Shown here in pieces: positions 43,150-52,680 of a DNA stretch of 64,000 nucleotides. Origin of the DNA: Microbacterium fluvii (GTDB taxonomy: Bacteria > Actinomycetota > Actinomycetes > Actinomycetales > Microbacteriaceae). Position 1 is the stretch's first letter; every line of letters starts with the position of its first letter. The position numbers and the translations under genes are program-made. The notes below the pieces were generated by a model, which made no database searches, was not told the DNA's origin, and saw nothing but the letters and a program-made list of their open reading frames with translations. The stretch lies in NCBI RefSeq assembly GCF_025515205.1, contig NZ_JAOPFX010000003.1, forward strand, positions 248,001 to 312,000, written 5' to 3'.

Positions 43150-43940
43150 GCGAGGCAGGCGCGCGCCCTCGAACGGCGCGGTTCTTCGTCGCGTGCATCG
43201 TGATCGGCCTGCTCGCCGGACTGCTCTCAGGGCTGTTCGGGGTGGGCGGCGGCACCGTGATCGTGCCGATGCTGGTGATGCTGCTGCGCTTCGACCAGCG
43301 GCTCGCGGCCGGCACCTCCCTCGCGGCGATCGTGCCGACGGCATCCGTCGGAGTCGTCTCCTACGCGGTGCACGGGTCGGTCGCGTGGATCCCGGCGCTC
43401 GTGCTCGCCCTGGGAGCGGTGTTCGGCGCGCAGCTGGGCACCTGGCTGCTGCCGCGCATCTCGCAGACCGCGCTGCGGTGGGGCTTCGTCGTCTTCGTCG
43501 CGGTCACGATCGTCAGCCTCTTCCTCGTCGTGCCCGATCGTGGTGCGACGATCGAGCTGACGCCGTGGTCGATCATCGCGCTGCTCGTGCTCGGCCTGTT
43601 CACGGGGGTGCTCTCCGGGCTGCTCGGCGTCGGCGGCGGCGTCGTCGTCGTGCCGGCGCTGATGGTGCTCTTCGGCGCGAGCGACCTGGTCGCCAAGGGC
43701 ACCTCGCTTCTCATGATGATCCCGACCGCGGTCTCAGGCACCGTCGGAAACGTCCGGCGGCGCAATGTCGATCTGGTCGCCGCCGTCACGATCGGCATCG
43801 CCGCCTGCACGACCACGGCGCTCGGCGCCTGGATCGCGACCCTGCTCGACCCCGTCGTGGCCAACGCGCTGTTCGCGCTGTTCATGACCTACATCGCCGT
43901 CCAGATGGCGGTCAAGGCGGTCCGCGGCCGACGGCGGTGA
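43146..43940 (+). CDS. TSUP/TauE-SafE family permease
   Basis: This 264-residue membrane protein has two halves, each with the TauE/SafE signature (GLLSGLFGVGGGTVIVPMLV and GVLSGLLGVGGGVVVVPALM) and about eight membrane helices. Family members export sulfite, sulfoacetate or other organic anions; no nearby sulfur gene points to a substrate. The GTG start overlaps the preceding stop (GTGA), so it is co-translated with the DUF2510 protein. Confidence 0.92.
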   Translation: MSEAGARPRTARFFVACIVIGLLAGLLSGLFGVGGGTVIVPMLVMLLRFDQRLAAGTSLAAIVPTASVGVVSYAVHGSVAWIPALVLALGAVFGAQLGTWLLPRISQTALRWGFVVFVAVTIVSLFLVVPDRGATIELTPWSIIALLVLGLFTGVLSGLLGVGGGVVVVPALMVLFGASDLVAKGTSLLMMIPTAVSGTVGNVRRRNVDLVAAVTIGIAACTTTALGAWIATLLDPVVANALFALFMTYIAVQMAVKAVRGRRR

Positions 43941-43977
43941 CCATCGGCCCGCCCAGCGCGCTCGATAGACTTGTCGG

Positions 43978-44424
43978 GTGCCAGTGAACCCAGAGCTCGT
44001 CGGGCGTGTCTTCCCCCCGACGGATGCCTACCTGGTCGGCCGCGAGAAGGTGCGCGAGTTCGCGCGCGCCGTCTTCGCCACCGACCCCCAGCACCTCGAC
44101 CCCGCCGCGGCGCAGTCCCTGGGCTACCCCGACGTGGTCGCGCCGCCCACCTTCGCGATGGTGATCCAAGACCTGACTCTGCAGCAGCTTCTCGCCGAGC
44201 CCGACTCGGGCATCGCGCTCGAGCGCACGATCCACGCCGAGCAGCGCTTCCGCTACACGCGGCCAATCGTGGCAGGCGATGAGCTCACCGGGCAGCTGTC
44301 GATCGTCGGCGTGCGCGCGATCGGCAAGGGCGCCATGGTCACCAGCGAGGCCGAGATCACCGATGCGGCCGGAGCCCACGTCGTCACGGCGACCTCGGTG
44401 CTCCTGATCGGAGGCGACGAGTGA
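43978..44424 (+). CDS. MaoC-like/HadA-type dehydratase-fold protein
   Basis: This is a 148-residue hot-dog-fold protein of the FAS1-like dehydratase (UPF0336/HadA) group; the family's AFA/F-region and the APPTFAMVIQDLTLQQLL and EQRFRYTRPIVAGDELTG segments are visible. It pairs with the overlapping MaoC-like gene, as HadA with HadB in actinobacteria. In mycobacteria the pair dehydrates 3-hydroxyacyl-ACP; in mycolate-free Microbacteriaceae its substrate is less clear. TAGACT (43966-43971) ends six bases before the GTG, predicting a leaderless mRNA. Confidence 0.85.
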   Translation: MPVNPELVGRVFPPTDAYLVGREKVREFARAVFATDPQHLDPAAAQSLGYPDVVAPPTFAMVIQDLTLQQLLAEPDSGIALERTIHAEQRFRYTRPIVAGDELTGQLSIVGVRAIGKGAMVTSEAEITDAAGAHVVTATSVLLIGGDE

Positions 44425-44843
44425 GCGCGTCTGCGGGCCTCGGAGCCCTGACGGTCGGCGATGTCGTCGCCGAGCGCAGCATCCATCTCACGCGTGAATC
44501 GCTCGTGCGCTACGCGGGCGCGTCGGGCGACTTCAATCCCATCCACTACCGCGACGACGTCGCGGCCCGCGTGGGACTTCCCGGCGTGCTGGCGCACGGG
44601 ATGCTGACGATGGGCCTGTCGATCGAGACCCTCGTACCGTGGCTCGGCGACTCCGGTCGCATCGTCGAATACGGCGTGCGCTTCACGCGCCCCGTCGTCG
44701 TCGACGCCGACAGCGGCGCCGACGTCTCGGTCGTGGCCACCGTGGGCGTCGTCGACGACGAGACCGCACGCATCGACCTCACCGTCACCGCCGCCGACAC
44801 CACGGTGCTCGGCAAGGCGCAGGTGCGCGTGCGGACCGCCTGA
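44421..44843 (+). CDS. MaoC-like/HadB-type dehydratase
   Basis: This 140-residue hot-dog protein has the hydratase motif YAGASGDFNPIHYRDDVAA, where the aspartate and histidine are catalytic, and the following GVLAHGMLTMGL. It probably forms a heterodimer with the overlapping HadA-like product to hydrate or dehydrate acyl thioesters. The GTG start overlaps the preceding stop. murB follows four bases after its stop, a neighbour order common in actinobacteria. Confidence 0.88.
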   Translation: MSASAGLGALTVGDVVAERSIHLTRESLVRYAGASGDFNPIHYRDDVAARVGLPGVLAHGMLTMGLSIETLVPWLGDSGRIVEYGVRFTRPVVVDADSGADVSVVATVGVVDDETARIDLTVTAADTTVLGKAQVRVRTA

Positions 44844-44847
44844 CGAC

Positions 44848-45984
44848 ATGCCCGAGGTCACGCCGATCCCGCTGGCGCAGCTGACGACGCTGCGCGCCGG
44901 CGGCACCCCCGAGCGGATGATCGACGCCCGCAGCGTCGATGAGCTCGTCGACGCCCTCCGCGACGTCTGGGCGGAACGCGACGAGTGGCTCGTGCTCGGC
45001 GGTGGCTCGAACCTGCTGGCCGGCGACGAGCCCTTCGCCGGCACCGTGATCCGTGTGCTCACGGAGGGAATCGAGCGGCTGCCGTCGCCACGGCCCGGCT
45101 TCGTGCGGCTGCGCGTGCAGGCGGGCCACAGCTGGGATGCCCTCGTCGCCCACTCGGTGGCCGAGGGGCTCTCCGGAATCGCGGCGATGTCGGGCATCCC
45201 GGGAACGGTCGGAGCGGCGCCCGTGCAGAACATCGGCGCCTACGGTCAGGAGATCGTGCAGACCCTCGTCGAGGTCGAGCTCATCGACGAGGCGACCGGC
45301 GAGGTGTCGACGGTGCCCGCCGACGAGCTCGGGCTGGGCTTTCGCACCTCGGTGCTCAAGCAGCATTACGGGTCGGTGCCGACCCGCCCCGCCGTGATCC
45401 TCTCGGTCACGCTCGAACTCGCCGAGGTCGGCTCGGGCGAGTTCCCGGTGCGGGGCGACCAGCTGCGCCAGGCGCTGGGGCTCGCTCCTGACGCGACCGT
45501 GACCCTGCAATGGGTGCGCGAGACGGTGCTGGCCACCCGCGCCCGCAAGGGCATGGTGCTCGACGACGCCGACCCCGACACGCACAGCGCGGGCTCGTTC
45601 TTCCAGAACGCGGTGGTCTCGGCATCCTTCGCCCGCACGCTGCCCGAGGCGTGCCCGAGGTGGCCGATGGCGCAGGTGCGCGAGGCCACTCGGGTGATTC
45701 CGCTGGAGCGCTACGACGGCTACATCGCGCCGCCGGCGTCGGTCGAGCCCGACGTCAAGGTCAGCGCCGCCTGGCTCATCGAGCACGCAGGAGTGCGCAA
45801 GGGATTCCGCCTCGGGCGGTCGCGCGCGGCGCTGTCGACCAAGCACGCGCTCGCGCTCACCAACCGCGGCGGCGCGACGGCAGAGGAGATCGCCGAGCTC
45901 GCGCGCTACGTGCAGGGCCGTGTGCAGTCCGAGTTCGGGCTCATCCTCCAGCCCGAGCCCGTGCTCGTCGGCGTCGAGCTGTAG
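44848..45984 (+). CDS. murB: UDP-N-acetylmuramate dehydrogenase
   Basis: This 378-residue flavoenzyme reduces UDP-GlcNAc-enolpyruvate to UDP-MurNAc for peptidoglycan. The FAD-binding region WLVLGGGSNLLAGDEPF, the GMSGIPGTVGAAPVQNIGAYGQE segment, and the catalytic serine and glutamate region (AGSFFQNAVV; FGLILQPEPVLVG) are present. The length fits the actinobacterial type with an extended central part. It is the last gene of the plus-strand run with the two MaoC-like genes and is convergent with the aminotransferase. Confidence 0.95.
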   Translation: MPEVTPIPLAQLTTLRAGGTPERMIDARSVDELVDALRDVWAERDEWLVLGGGSNLLAGDEPFAGTVIRVLTEGIERLPSPRPGFVRLRVQAGHSWDALVAHSVAEGLSGIAAMSGIPGTVGAAPVQNIGAYGQEIVQTLVEVELIDEATGEVSTVPADELGLGFRTSVLKQHYGSVPTRPAVILSVTLELAEVGSGEFPVRGDQLRQALGLAPDATVTLQWVRETVLATRARKGMVLDDADPDTHSAGSFFQNAVVSASFARTLPEACPRWPMAQVREATRVIPLERYDGYIAPPASVEPDVKVSAAWLIEHAGVRKGFRLGRSRAALSTKHALALTNRGGATAEEIAELARYVQGRVQSEFGLILQPEPVLVGVEL

Positions 45985-45987
45985 CCC

Positions 45988-47190
45988 CTACGAGGCGAAC
46001 AGCTCCTGCAGGCGCTGCACGCCCTCCAGCAGCTGGTCGTCGCCCAGCGCGTACGACAGGCGCAGGTACCCCGAGGGGCCGAACGCCTCACCCGGCACGA
46101 CGGCGACCTCGGCCTTGTCGAGGATCAGGTCTGCCAACTCGAGCGACGTCGTCGGGGTGACACCCCGCCACTCGCGGCCGAGCAGTCCCTGCACGTCGGG
46201 GTAGACGTAGAAGGCGCCGAGCGGGTTCGGCACGGTGACCCCCTCGATCTTCGAGAGCTCCGCCACGATGAGCCTGCGGCGGCGGTCGAAGGCCTGGCGG
46301 AACTCCTCGGCCTCGGTCTGCGGGCCCGTGAGGGCGGCCAGCGCCGCACGCTGGGCGATGTTGTTGACGTTCGAGCTCAGGTGCGACTGCAGGTTGGCGG
46401 CGACCTTGATGGCGTCGGCGGGCCCCACCATCCAGCCGACGCGCCAGCCGGTCATGGCGTAGGTCTTCGCGACGCCGTTGACGAGGATCGTCTGGCCGGC
46501 GAGCTCGGGCACCGCCTCGACGATCGACACGGCCCGCGCGCCCTCGTAGACGAGGTTCTGGTAGATCTCGTCGGTGATGACCCAGATGCCGTGCTCGAGC
46601 GCCCACTGGCCGATCGCCCTGGTCTCCTCCGGTGTGTAGACCGAGCCTGTCGGGTTCGAGGGCGACACGAACACCAGCACGGTGGTGCGGTCGGTGCGGG
46701 CGGCCTCGAGCTGGGCGACCGTGACCTTGTACTCCTGGTCGGCGCCGGCGAACACCTCGACAGGGGTGCCGTCGGCCAGGCGGATCGCCTCGGGGTAGGT
46801 CGTCCAATAGGGAGCCGGCAGCAGCACCTCGTCGCCGGGGTTCACCACCGCCTGGAAGGCCTGGTACACGGCCTGCTTGCCGCCGTTGGTGACGATCACC
46901 TGCGACGGTGCGACCTCCAGGCCCGAGTCGCGCAGGGTCTTGGCGGCGATCGCCTCGCGGAGCACAGGGAGTCCGGCGGCGGGGGTGTAGCGGAAGTTCG
47001 CGGGGTCTTCCAGCGCGTGCGCGGCGGCGTCGACGATGAAGCTCGGGGTGGCGAAGTCGGGCTCGCCCGCCGCGTAGCTGATCACGGGCCGACCGGCGGC
47101 CTGCAGGGCCTTCGCCTTCGCGTCGACCTTGAGGGTCGCCGACTCGGCGATGGCGGACAGCTTGCGAGAGAGGGGAGCGCGTTCGGTCAC
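45988..47190 (-). CDS. aspC: Pyridoxal-phosphate aminotransferase (aspartate aminotransferase type)
   Basis: This 400-residue class I/II aminotransferase contains the cofactor loop [12 protein letters not shown], the PYWTTYPE and [10 protein letters not shown] segments, [13 protein letters not shown], and the PLP lysine in [15 protein letters not shown]. It likely interconverts aspartate and oxaloacetate. TACGCT (47198-47203) ends seven bases before the GTG, predicting a leaderless mRNA. It is convergent with murB. Confidence 0.92.
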   Translation of the reverse strand: MTERAPLSRKLSAIAESATLKVDAKAKALQAAGRPVISYAAGEPDFATPSFIVDAAAHALEDPANFRYTPAAGLPVLREAIAAKTLRDSGLEVAPSQVIVTNGGKQAVYQAFQAVVNPGDEVLLPAPYWTTYPEAIRLADGTPVEVFAGADQEYKVTVAQLEAARTDRTTVLVFVSPSNPTGSVYTPEETRAIGQWALEHGIWVITDEIYQNLVYEGARAVSIVEAVPELAGQTILVNGVAKTYAMTGWRVGWMVGPADAIKVAANLQSHLSSNVNNIAQRAALAALTGPQTEAEEFRQAFDRRRRLIVAELSKIEGVTVPNPLGAFYVYPDVQGLLGREWRGVTPTTSLELADLILDKAEVAVVPGEAFGPSGYLRLSYALGDDQLLEGVQRLQELFAS

Positions 47191-47236
47191 CCTTGAAAGC
47201 GTAGTGCGGCGCCGCCGCGGGCGCGTGAGTGTTGCC

Positions 47237-47578
47237 TCAGAGATCCAGCGGCCAGTACGCCCGCAGCTCGATCGCGCCCCAGGCGGCCATCGGATGCCGC
47301 GACGCGATCTCGACGGCCTCCTCGAGGTCTGCGCACTCGAGCACGTCGAAGCCCCCGATGAGCTCGTAGCTCTCGGCGAAGGGGCCGTCGCTGACGATCA
47401 CCTCGCCCTTGCGGCGGCGGACGGTCTTGGCCTCGGCGGGCGGGCGCAGCCGGTCTCCCTCGATTCCGCGCCCGGTGTCGTAGACCTCGGCCGACCACTC
47501 CTCGATGGTCACGGGTGCCGGCTCGGCGGCCGGGTCGGTCAGCTCAGGGTCGCTGAGCACCAGCATGAGAAAACGCAT
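47237..47578 (-). CDS. YciI family protein
   Basis: This 113-residue YCII-domain (dimeric alpha/beta barrel) protein has the family's MRFLMLVL opening, the [28 protein letters not shown] core with a conserved aspartate, and the [11 protein letters not shown] helix. Members are often DGPF-domain proteins near sigma factors; here no sigma gene is adjacent. The ATG follows AAAGGA, and TAACGT lies upstream as a -10 candidate. The function is unknown. Confidence 0.85.
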   Translation of the reverse strand: MRFLMLVLSDPELTDPAAEPAPVTIEEWSAEVYDTGRGIEGDRLRPPAEAKTVRRRKGEVIVSDGPFAESYELIGGFDVLECADLEEAVEIASRHPMAAWGAIELRAYWPLDL

Positions 47579-47620
47579 CGCAGTGGTCCTTTCGTCAGTT
47601 GCGACGTTACGACCACACGT

Positions 47621-47664
47621 CGAGCCGCAGCATCCGGAATCGACATCCGGGATGCTGCGGCTCG
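47621..47664 (-). terminator. Strong inverted repeat between aceA and the YciI gene
   Basis: CGAGCCGCAGCATCC (47621-47635) and GGATGCTGCGGCTCG (47650-47664) are perfect 15-base arms with a 14-base loop, 22 bases after the aceA stop. No T-run follows, but the stem is very stable and probably ends the ace transcript. Confidence 0.7.
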
Positions 47665-47685
47665 AGAATCCGAGCGGATCGGCGC

Positions 47686-49281
47686 TCAGCCGAACTGGTT
47701 CATCGTGTTGTCCTTGCCGCCGGCCTTGAGGGCGGCGTCGCCGGCGAAGTACTCCTTGTGGTTGTCGCCGATGTCGGACCCTGCCATGTTCTGGTGCTTG
47801 ACGGTCGCGATGCCCTCGCGGATCTCGCGGCGCTGCACGCCCTTGACGTAGGCGAGCATGCCCTCGGTGCCGAAGTAGCCCTTGGCCAGGTCATCGGTCG
47901 ACAGGGCCGCCGTGTGATAGGTCGGCAGCGTGATGAGGTGGTGGAAGATGCCGGCCCTGGCCGAGCCGTCCTTCTGGAACGAGCGGATCTTCTCGTCGGC
48001 CAGCTGGGCCAGTTCGGTCTCGTCGTAGGCGACGTTCATGAGGTCGGCCCGATCGTAGGCCGACACGTCGCGCCCCTCCGCCACGAGCAGGTCGTAGGCC
48101 TGCTGGCGGAAGTTGAGCGTCCAGTTGAACGAGGGACTGTTGTTGTAGACGAGCTTCGCGTTCGGAATCTCCTTGCGGATCTCGTCGACCATGCCGGCGA
48201 TCTGCTCGACGTGGGGCTTCTCGGTCTCGATCCACAGCAGATCGGCGCCGTTGCGCAGGGCCGTGATGCAGTCGAGCACGCAGCGCTCCTCGCCGGTGCC
48301 GCTGCGGAACTGGTAGAGGTTGCTGGCCAGGCGCTTCGGGCGCAGGAGCTTGCCCTCGCGGCGGATGATCACGTCGCCGTCGCCGAGGTCCGCCTCGGTG
48401 ATCTCCTCGACGTCGAGGAACGCGTTGTACTGGTCGCCGAGGTCGCCGGGGGTGCGCGAGACGGCGAGCTTCTGGGTGAGCCCCGCACCCAGCGAGTCGG
48501 TGCGCGCCACGATGATGCCGTTGTCGATGCCGAGCTCGAGGAACGCGTAGCGGACGGCGTTGAGCTTGGCGATGAAGTCGTCGTGCGGAACCGTGACCTT
48601 GCCGTCCTGGTGGCCGCACTGCTTCTCGTCGGAGACCTGGTTCTCGATCTGGATGGCGCAGGCACCCGCCTCGATCATCTTCTTGGCCAGGAGGTAGGTG
48701 GCCTCGGGGTTGCCGAAGCCCGCGTCGATGTCGGCGATGATCGGCACGACGTGGGTCTCGTGGTTGTCGATCTCGGACTGCAGGAACTCCACCGCCGTCT
48801 CGTCGCCGGCCAGGCGTGCGGCGTCGAGCTTGGTGAACAGCAGGTCGAGCTCGCGGGCGTCGGCCTGGCGCAGGAACGTGTAGAGCTCTTCGATCAGGGC
48901 GGGCACCGAGGTCTTCTCGTGCATCGACTGGTCGGGGAGGGGGCCGAACTCCGACCGGAGCGCGGCGACCATCCAGCCCGACAGGTAGAGGTAGCGCTTG
49001 TTCGTCGACTTCAGGTGCTTCTTGATCGAGATCAGCTTTTGCTGCCCGATGAAGCCGTGCCAGACGCCGAGCGACTGGGTGTAGACCGACGAGTCGGCGT
49101 CGTACTCGGCCATGTCGCGGCGCATGATGTCGGCGGTGTACTGGGCGATCTCCAGGCCCGTCTTGAAGCGGTTCTGCGCCCGCATCCGTGCGACGTACTC
49201 GGGGTTGATGGCGTCCCAGCTGCTGCCGTTGCGCTGGGTGAGGGCCTCGATGGCCTCGATGTCGTGCTGATAGGTGGTCAT
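47686..49281 (-). CDS. aceA: Isocitrate lyase (long form)
   Basis: This 531-residue enzyme splits isocitrate to succinate and glyoxylate. The catalytic loop is DEKQCGHQDGKV (nucleophile cysteine), the metal site IIADIDAGFGNPE precedes it, and the C-terminal NNSPSFNW and the helical extension are clear. It is about 100 residues longer than the Escherichia coli type and resembles the longer Pseudomonas-like form by its inserted helical region. The ATG follows AGGAGACGCC. It lies 79 bases after aceB on the same strand, so the glyoxylate shunt is one operon. Confidence 0.95.
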   Translation of the reverse strand: MTTYQHDIEAIEALTQRNGSSWDAINPEYVARMRAQNRFKTGLEIAQYTADIMRRDMAEYDADSSVYTQSLGVWHGFIGQQKLISIKKHLKSTNKRYLYLSGWMVAALRSEFGPLPDQSMHEKTSVPALIEELYTFLRQADARELDLLFTKLDAARLAGDETAVEFLQSEIDNHETHVVPIIADIDAGFGNPEATYLLAKKMIEAGACAIQIENQVSDEKQCGHQDGKVTVPHDDFIAKLNAVRYAFLELGIDNGIIVARTDSLGAGLTQKLAVSRTPGDLGDQYNAFLDVEEITEADLGDGDVIIRREGKLLRPKRLASNLYQFRSGTGEERCVLDCITALRNGADLLWIETEKPHVEQIAGMVDEIRKEIPNAKLVYNNSPSFNWTLNFRQQAYDLLVAEGRDVSAYDRADLMNVAYDETELAQLADEKIRSFQKDGSARAGIFHHLITLPTYHTAALSTDDLAKGYFGTEGMLAYVKGVQRREIREGIATVKHQNMAGSDIGDNHKEYFAGDAALKAGGKDNTMNQFG

Positions 49282-49360
49282 GGCGTCTCCTGCGTCGTGG
49301 GGTCTGGCGTCAAAGGGGTCTGGCGTCGGTGTGTCGTGCGGTCCGATGGCCGGGGGAGTG

Positions 49361-50992
49361 TCACTCGCTCTCGACGAGGAACTTCGCGTAGGCGGGCACC
49401 GTCAAGAACATCGGGAACTCCTGGCCGAGCGAGACCTCGCGGAAGAGCTCCGCGGCGTCGTCGAATCGGTCGCCGTCTCGGCGCTCGACCTCGCCGAGCA
49501 CGCGCTCGATCAGGCCCTCGATGTAGCCGAGGGTGATCTGCGTGCCGTCGTCGGTGGAGCGGTCCTGGTGGATCCACTGCCACACCTGGCTGCGGCTGAT
49601 CTCGGCGGTGGCGGCGTCTTCCATGAGGTTGTCGATCGCGACGGCGCCCAGGCCCCGCAGCCACGCCTCGATGTAGCGGATCGCGACCGACACGTTGCCG
49701 TGCACGCCCTCCGCCGTGATCGGCAGGCCGATGTGCACATCGAGCAGATCCTCCGCGCGCACCGAGACCTCCGGCCGCTGGCGGTCGACCTGGTTGGGCC
49801 GCTCGCCCAGCACTGCGTCGAACTCCGCCCGCGCGACCGGGATGAGGTCGGGGTGGGCGACCCACGTGCCGTCGAAGCCGTCGCCGGCCTCGCGCTTCTT
49901 GTCGGCGGCGACCTTCTCGAACGCGCGCTCGGTCACCTCGGGGTCGCGGCGGTTCGGGATGAACGCGCTCATGCCGCCGATCGCGAAGGCCCCCCGCTTG
50001 TGGCAGGTCTTGACCAGCAGTTCGGTGTAGGCGCGCATGAACGGCACCGTCATGGTGACCTGGCTGCGGTCGGGCAGGACGAAGCGGGCCCCTCGGCCGC
50101 GGTAGTTCTTGATCATCGAGAAGATGTAGTCCCAGCGGCCGGCGTTCAGGCCCGCGATGTGGTCGCGCAGCTCGAACAGGATCTCCTCCATCTCGAACGC
50201 CGCCGGCAGCGTCTCGATCAGCACGGTCGCGCGGATCGTGCCGTGGGGGATGCCGATGTACTCCTCGCTGAAGGTGAACACGTCGTCCCACAGCTTCGCC
50301 TCTTCGCTCGACTCGAGCTTGGCGATGTAGAAGTAGGGGCCGCGGCCGCCCGCGATGAGCTGCTGCGCGTTGTGGAAGAAGTACAGACCGAAGTCGACGA
50401 GCGAGCCCGAGGCGTCGAGCGCCCGGCCGGTGCGGTCGGTGTAGCGGATGTGCTTCTCGACGAGGTGCCAGCCGCGGGGGCGCATCACGATCGTCGGGGT
50501 CTCGGTGGCGGTCACCTCGTAGCGCTTGCCCTCGGGGCTCGTGTACGACAGCTCGCCGCGGATCGCGTCGCGCAGGCTCAGCTGGCCTTCGATGACGTTG
50601 CTCCAGGTCGGGCTCGTGGCGTCCTCCTGGTCGGCCAGCCACACCTTGGCGCCCGAGTTGAGCGCGTTGATCGTCATCTTCTGGTCGGTCGGTCCGGTGA
50701 TCTCGACGCGGCGGTCCTCCAGCCCGGGGCCGGCGCCGGCGACCCGCCAGCCCTCATCCTCGCGGATGTGACGCGTGTCGTCGCGGAACTGCGGGTCGTG
50801 GCCGTTGCCGATCTCGAAGCGGCGACGCATGCGGTCGGCGAGGCGATCGTGGCGGCGCGCCGCGAAGCGGTGGTGCAGCTCGGCGAGGAAGGCGAGCGCC
50901 TCGGTCGTGAGGATCTCGTCGTAGCGGTCGCGGAGGGGCCCGGTGATCTCGATCATGCGGGTGGGCGCGATGCCCGTGGCGGGAGGTGTCAT
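49361..50992 (-). CDS. aceB: Malate synthase A
   Basis: This 543-residue enzyme condenses glyoxylate with acetyl-CoA. Motifs include RGWHLVEKHI, the glyoxylate-binding IPHGTIRATVLIETLPAAFEM, GLNAGRWDYIFS, and the C-terminal SRSQVWQWIHQD. The start is the ATG at 50992, after GGAAGGCAGGGCC; an open extension upstream has no support. It heads the aceB-aceA operon, which diverges from a RamB-type regulator that probably controls it. Confidence 0.95.
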   Translation of the reverse strand: MTPPATGIAPTRMIEITGPLRDRYDEILTTEALAFLAELHHRFAARRHDRLADRMRRRFEIGNGHDPQFRDDTRHIREDEGWRVAGAGPGLEDRRVEITGPTDQKMTINALNSGAKVWLADQEDATSPTWSNVIEGQLSLRDAIRGELSYTSPEGKRYEVTATETPTIVMRPRGWHLVEKHIRYTDRTGRALDASGSLVDFGLYFFHNAQQLIAGGRGPYFYIAKLESSEEAKLWDDVFTFSEEYIGIPHGTIRATVLIETLPAAFEMEEILFELRDHIAGLNAGRWDYIFSMIKNYRGRGARFVLPDRSQVTMTVPFMRAYTELLVKTCHKRGAFAIGGMSAFIPNRRDPEVTERAFEKVAADKKREAGDGFDGTWVAHPDLIPVARAEFDAVLGERPNQVDRQRPEVSVRAEDLLDVHIGLPITAEGVHGNVSVAIRYIEAWLRGLGAVAIDNLMEDAATAEISRSQVWQWIHQDRSTDDGTQITLGYIEGLIERVLGEVERRDGDRFDDAAELFREVSLGQEFPMFLTVPAYAKFLVESE

Positions 50993-51046
50993 GGCCCTGC
51001 CTTCCTGTGTGGTGGTGGTGCGGGGAGGTCCGTGTGACCACTCTGC

Positions 51047-51116
51047 GTGAAGTTCGGAACCCGAGCCGACCAATCACGCTGTGAAGTTTTGCCGTTCTTC
51101 TGCTCGTGTGACACAC
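51047..51116. promoter_or_regulatory. Divergent control region of aceBA and the RamB-type gene
   Basis: GTGAAGTT occurs twice (51047-51054 and 51081-51088, 34 bases apart). The second extends to TTTTGCC, partly resembling the AAAACTTTGCAAA sites of corynebacterial RamB on the reverse strand. A palindrome GTGTG-A-CACAC (51106-51116) lies just before the regulator start. These are candidate regulator sites. Confidence 0.5.
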
Positions 51117-51124
51117 TCTCCGAC

Positions 51125-52591
51125 ATGACGATCATCGAAGACGCGGTCGACGAGGGCGAGGCGGAGGCCGACGCGCTGACCATCGGCCGCCGCATCCGGC
51201 AGCTGCGCACGAGTCGCGGCATGACGCTCGACGAGCTCGCGGAGGCCGTCGATCGGGCCCCCAGCCAGCTCTCGATGATCGAGACGGGCAAGCGCGAGCC
51301 CAAGCTGACGCTGCTGCGCGCGATCGCGAGAACCCTCGGCACGACCCTCGATGCGCTGCTGGAGTCTGAACCCCTCGACGAGCGGGCGACGCTCGAGATC
51401 TCGCTCGAGCGGGCCATGAAGGGCCAGACCTTCTCGGCACTCGGCATCGCACCCTTCCGCATCGGCAAGGCGATCCCCGATGACGCCCTCCGCGCGATGC
51501 TGGCGCTCCAGGGCGAGATCGAGCGGCTGCGCGACGAGCGGGCGGCGACCCCCGAAGAGGCGCGGCGCGCCAACGTGGCTCTCCGCCGTCTCATGCGCAC
51601 GCAGAACAACTACTTCCCCGAGCTCGAGGTGCAGGCGCGGCGCATCCTGGATGCCGTCGACCACCCCGGCGGTCCGCTCACGCAGCGCACAGCATCCGAT
51701 ATCGCCGCCCATCTGGGCTTCACGCTGCACTACGTGCCCGATCTGCCGCAGACCACCCGCAGTGTCGCCGACATCAAGAACGGCCGGCTCTACCTGTCCA
51801 GCCGCCTGACCTCCAAGGGTGATCCGCGCACCGCCGTGCTGCAGGCGCTGTCGAGCCGCATCCTCGGGCACCGCGAGCCCACGAGCTACGACGAGTTCCT
51901 GCGCCAGCGCGTCGAGACGAACTACCTCACGGGTGCGCTGCTGATCCCCGAGGCGCACGCGGTGCCGTTCCTCGAAGACGCCAAGGCCGATCGAGCCATC
52001 TCGATCGAAGACCTCCGCGACGGCTACTCGGTCTCGTACGAGACGGCCGCGCACCGGTTCACGAACCTCGCGACGGTGCACCTGGGCATCCCCGTGCACT
52101 TCCTCAAGGTGCACGAGTCCGGCACGATCACCAAGGCCTACGAGAACGACGACGTCAACTTCCCCACCGACCGCCTCGGCGCGATCGAGGGGCAGATGTG
52201 CTGCCGCAAGTGGACCTCGCGGGTCGTCTTCGACGTCGACGACCACTTCAACCCCTACTACCAGTACACCGACACCGGCAACGGCACGTACTGGTGCACG
52301 GCCAGGGTCGAGAACTCCAGCGAGGGGGCGCACTCGGTCTCGGTGGGCGTGCGTTTCGACGACACCAAGTGGTTCCTCGGGCGCGACACGACCAATCGCG
52401 GAGTGTCGAAGCATTCGGTCGAGGTGTGCTGCCGGCGCGCACCCGCCGAGCTCGAATCGGCATGGCGCGAGAACTCGTGGCCAAATGTTCGCACGCCGCG
52501 GACCCTGCTGGCGACCCTGCCGACCGGCTCGTTCCCCGGCGTCGACACCACCGATCTCTACGAGTTCCTCGAGGCCCACGCGCCGCGGTGA
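51125..52591 (+). CDS. ramB: RamB/ScfR-type XRE regulator of acetate metabolism
   Basis: This 488-residue regulator has an N-terminal XRE helix-turn-helix (IGRRIRQLRTSRGMTLDELAEAVDRAPSQLSMIE), a middle IrrE-like domain, and the cysteine-containing C-terminal short-chain-fatty-acid-regulator domain (GQMCCRKWTSR, VEVCCRRA). This matches corynebacterial RamB and the ScfR group, which control glyoxylate-shunt and acetate genes. Divergent placement from aceB-aceA supports that role. The effector, probably an acyl-CoA or short acid, is not known. Confidence 0.9.
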   Translation: MTIIEDAVDEGEAEADALTIGRRIRQLRTSRGMTLDELAEAVDRAPSQLSMIETGKREPKLTLLRAIARTLGTTLDALLESEPLDERATLEISLERAMKGQTFSALGIAPFRIGKAIPDDALRAMLALQGEIERLRDERAATPEEARRANVALRRLMRTQNNYFPELEVQARRILDAVDHPGGPLTQRTASDIAAHLGFTLHYVPDLPQTTRSVADIKNGRLYLSSRLTSKGDPRTAVLQALSSRILGHREPTSYDEFLRQRVETNYLTGALLIPEAHAVPFLEDAKADRAISIEDLRDGYSVSYETAAHRFTNLATVHLGIPVHFLKVHESGTITKAYENDDVNFPTDRLGAIEGQMCCRKWTSRVVFDVDDHFNPYYQYTDTGNGTYWCTARVENSSEGAHSVSVGVRFDDTKWFLGRDTTNRGVSKHSVEVCCRRAPAELESAWRENSWPNVRTPRTLLATLPTGSFPGVDTTDLYEFLEAHAPR

Positions 52592-52600
52592 GCGAGGGGG

Positions 52601-52652
52601 TTGTGCAAAAACCTGCCGCGTGTATGGTTTTAGGGAAGCGCTGACGCTTCCC
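52601..52652 (+). promoter_or_regulatory. Promoter and operator of the glycoamylase-like gene
   Basis: TTGTGC (52601-52606) and TATGGT (52623-52628) are 16 bases apart. A perfect inverted repeat GGGAAGCG-CTGA-CGCTTCCC (52633-52652) lies over the expected start of transcription and would suit a repressor, most simply the co-transcribed TetR protein. Confidence 0.7.
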
Positions 52653-52680
52653 GCGGGCGCTTTCGATGAGGAGAGCGACG

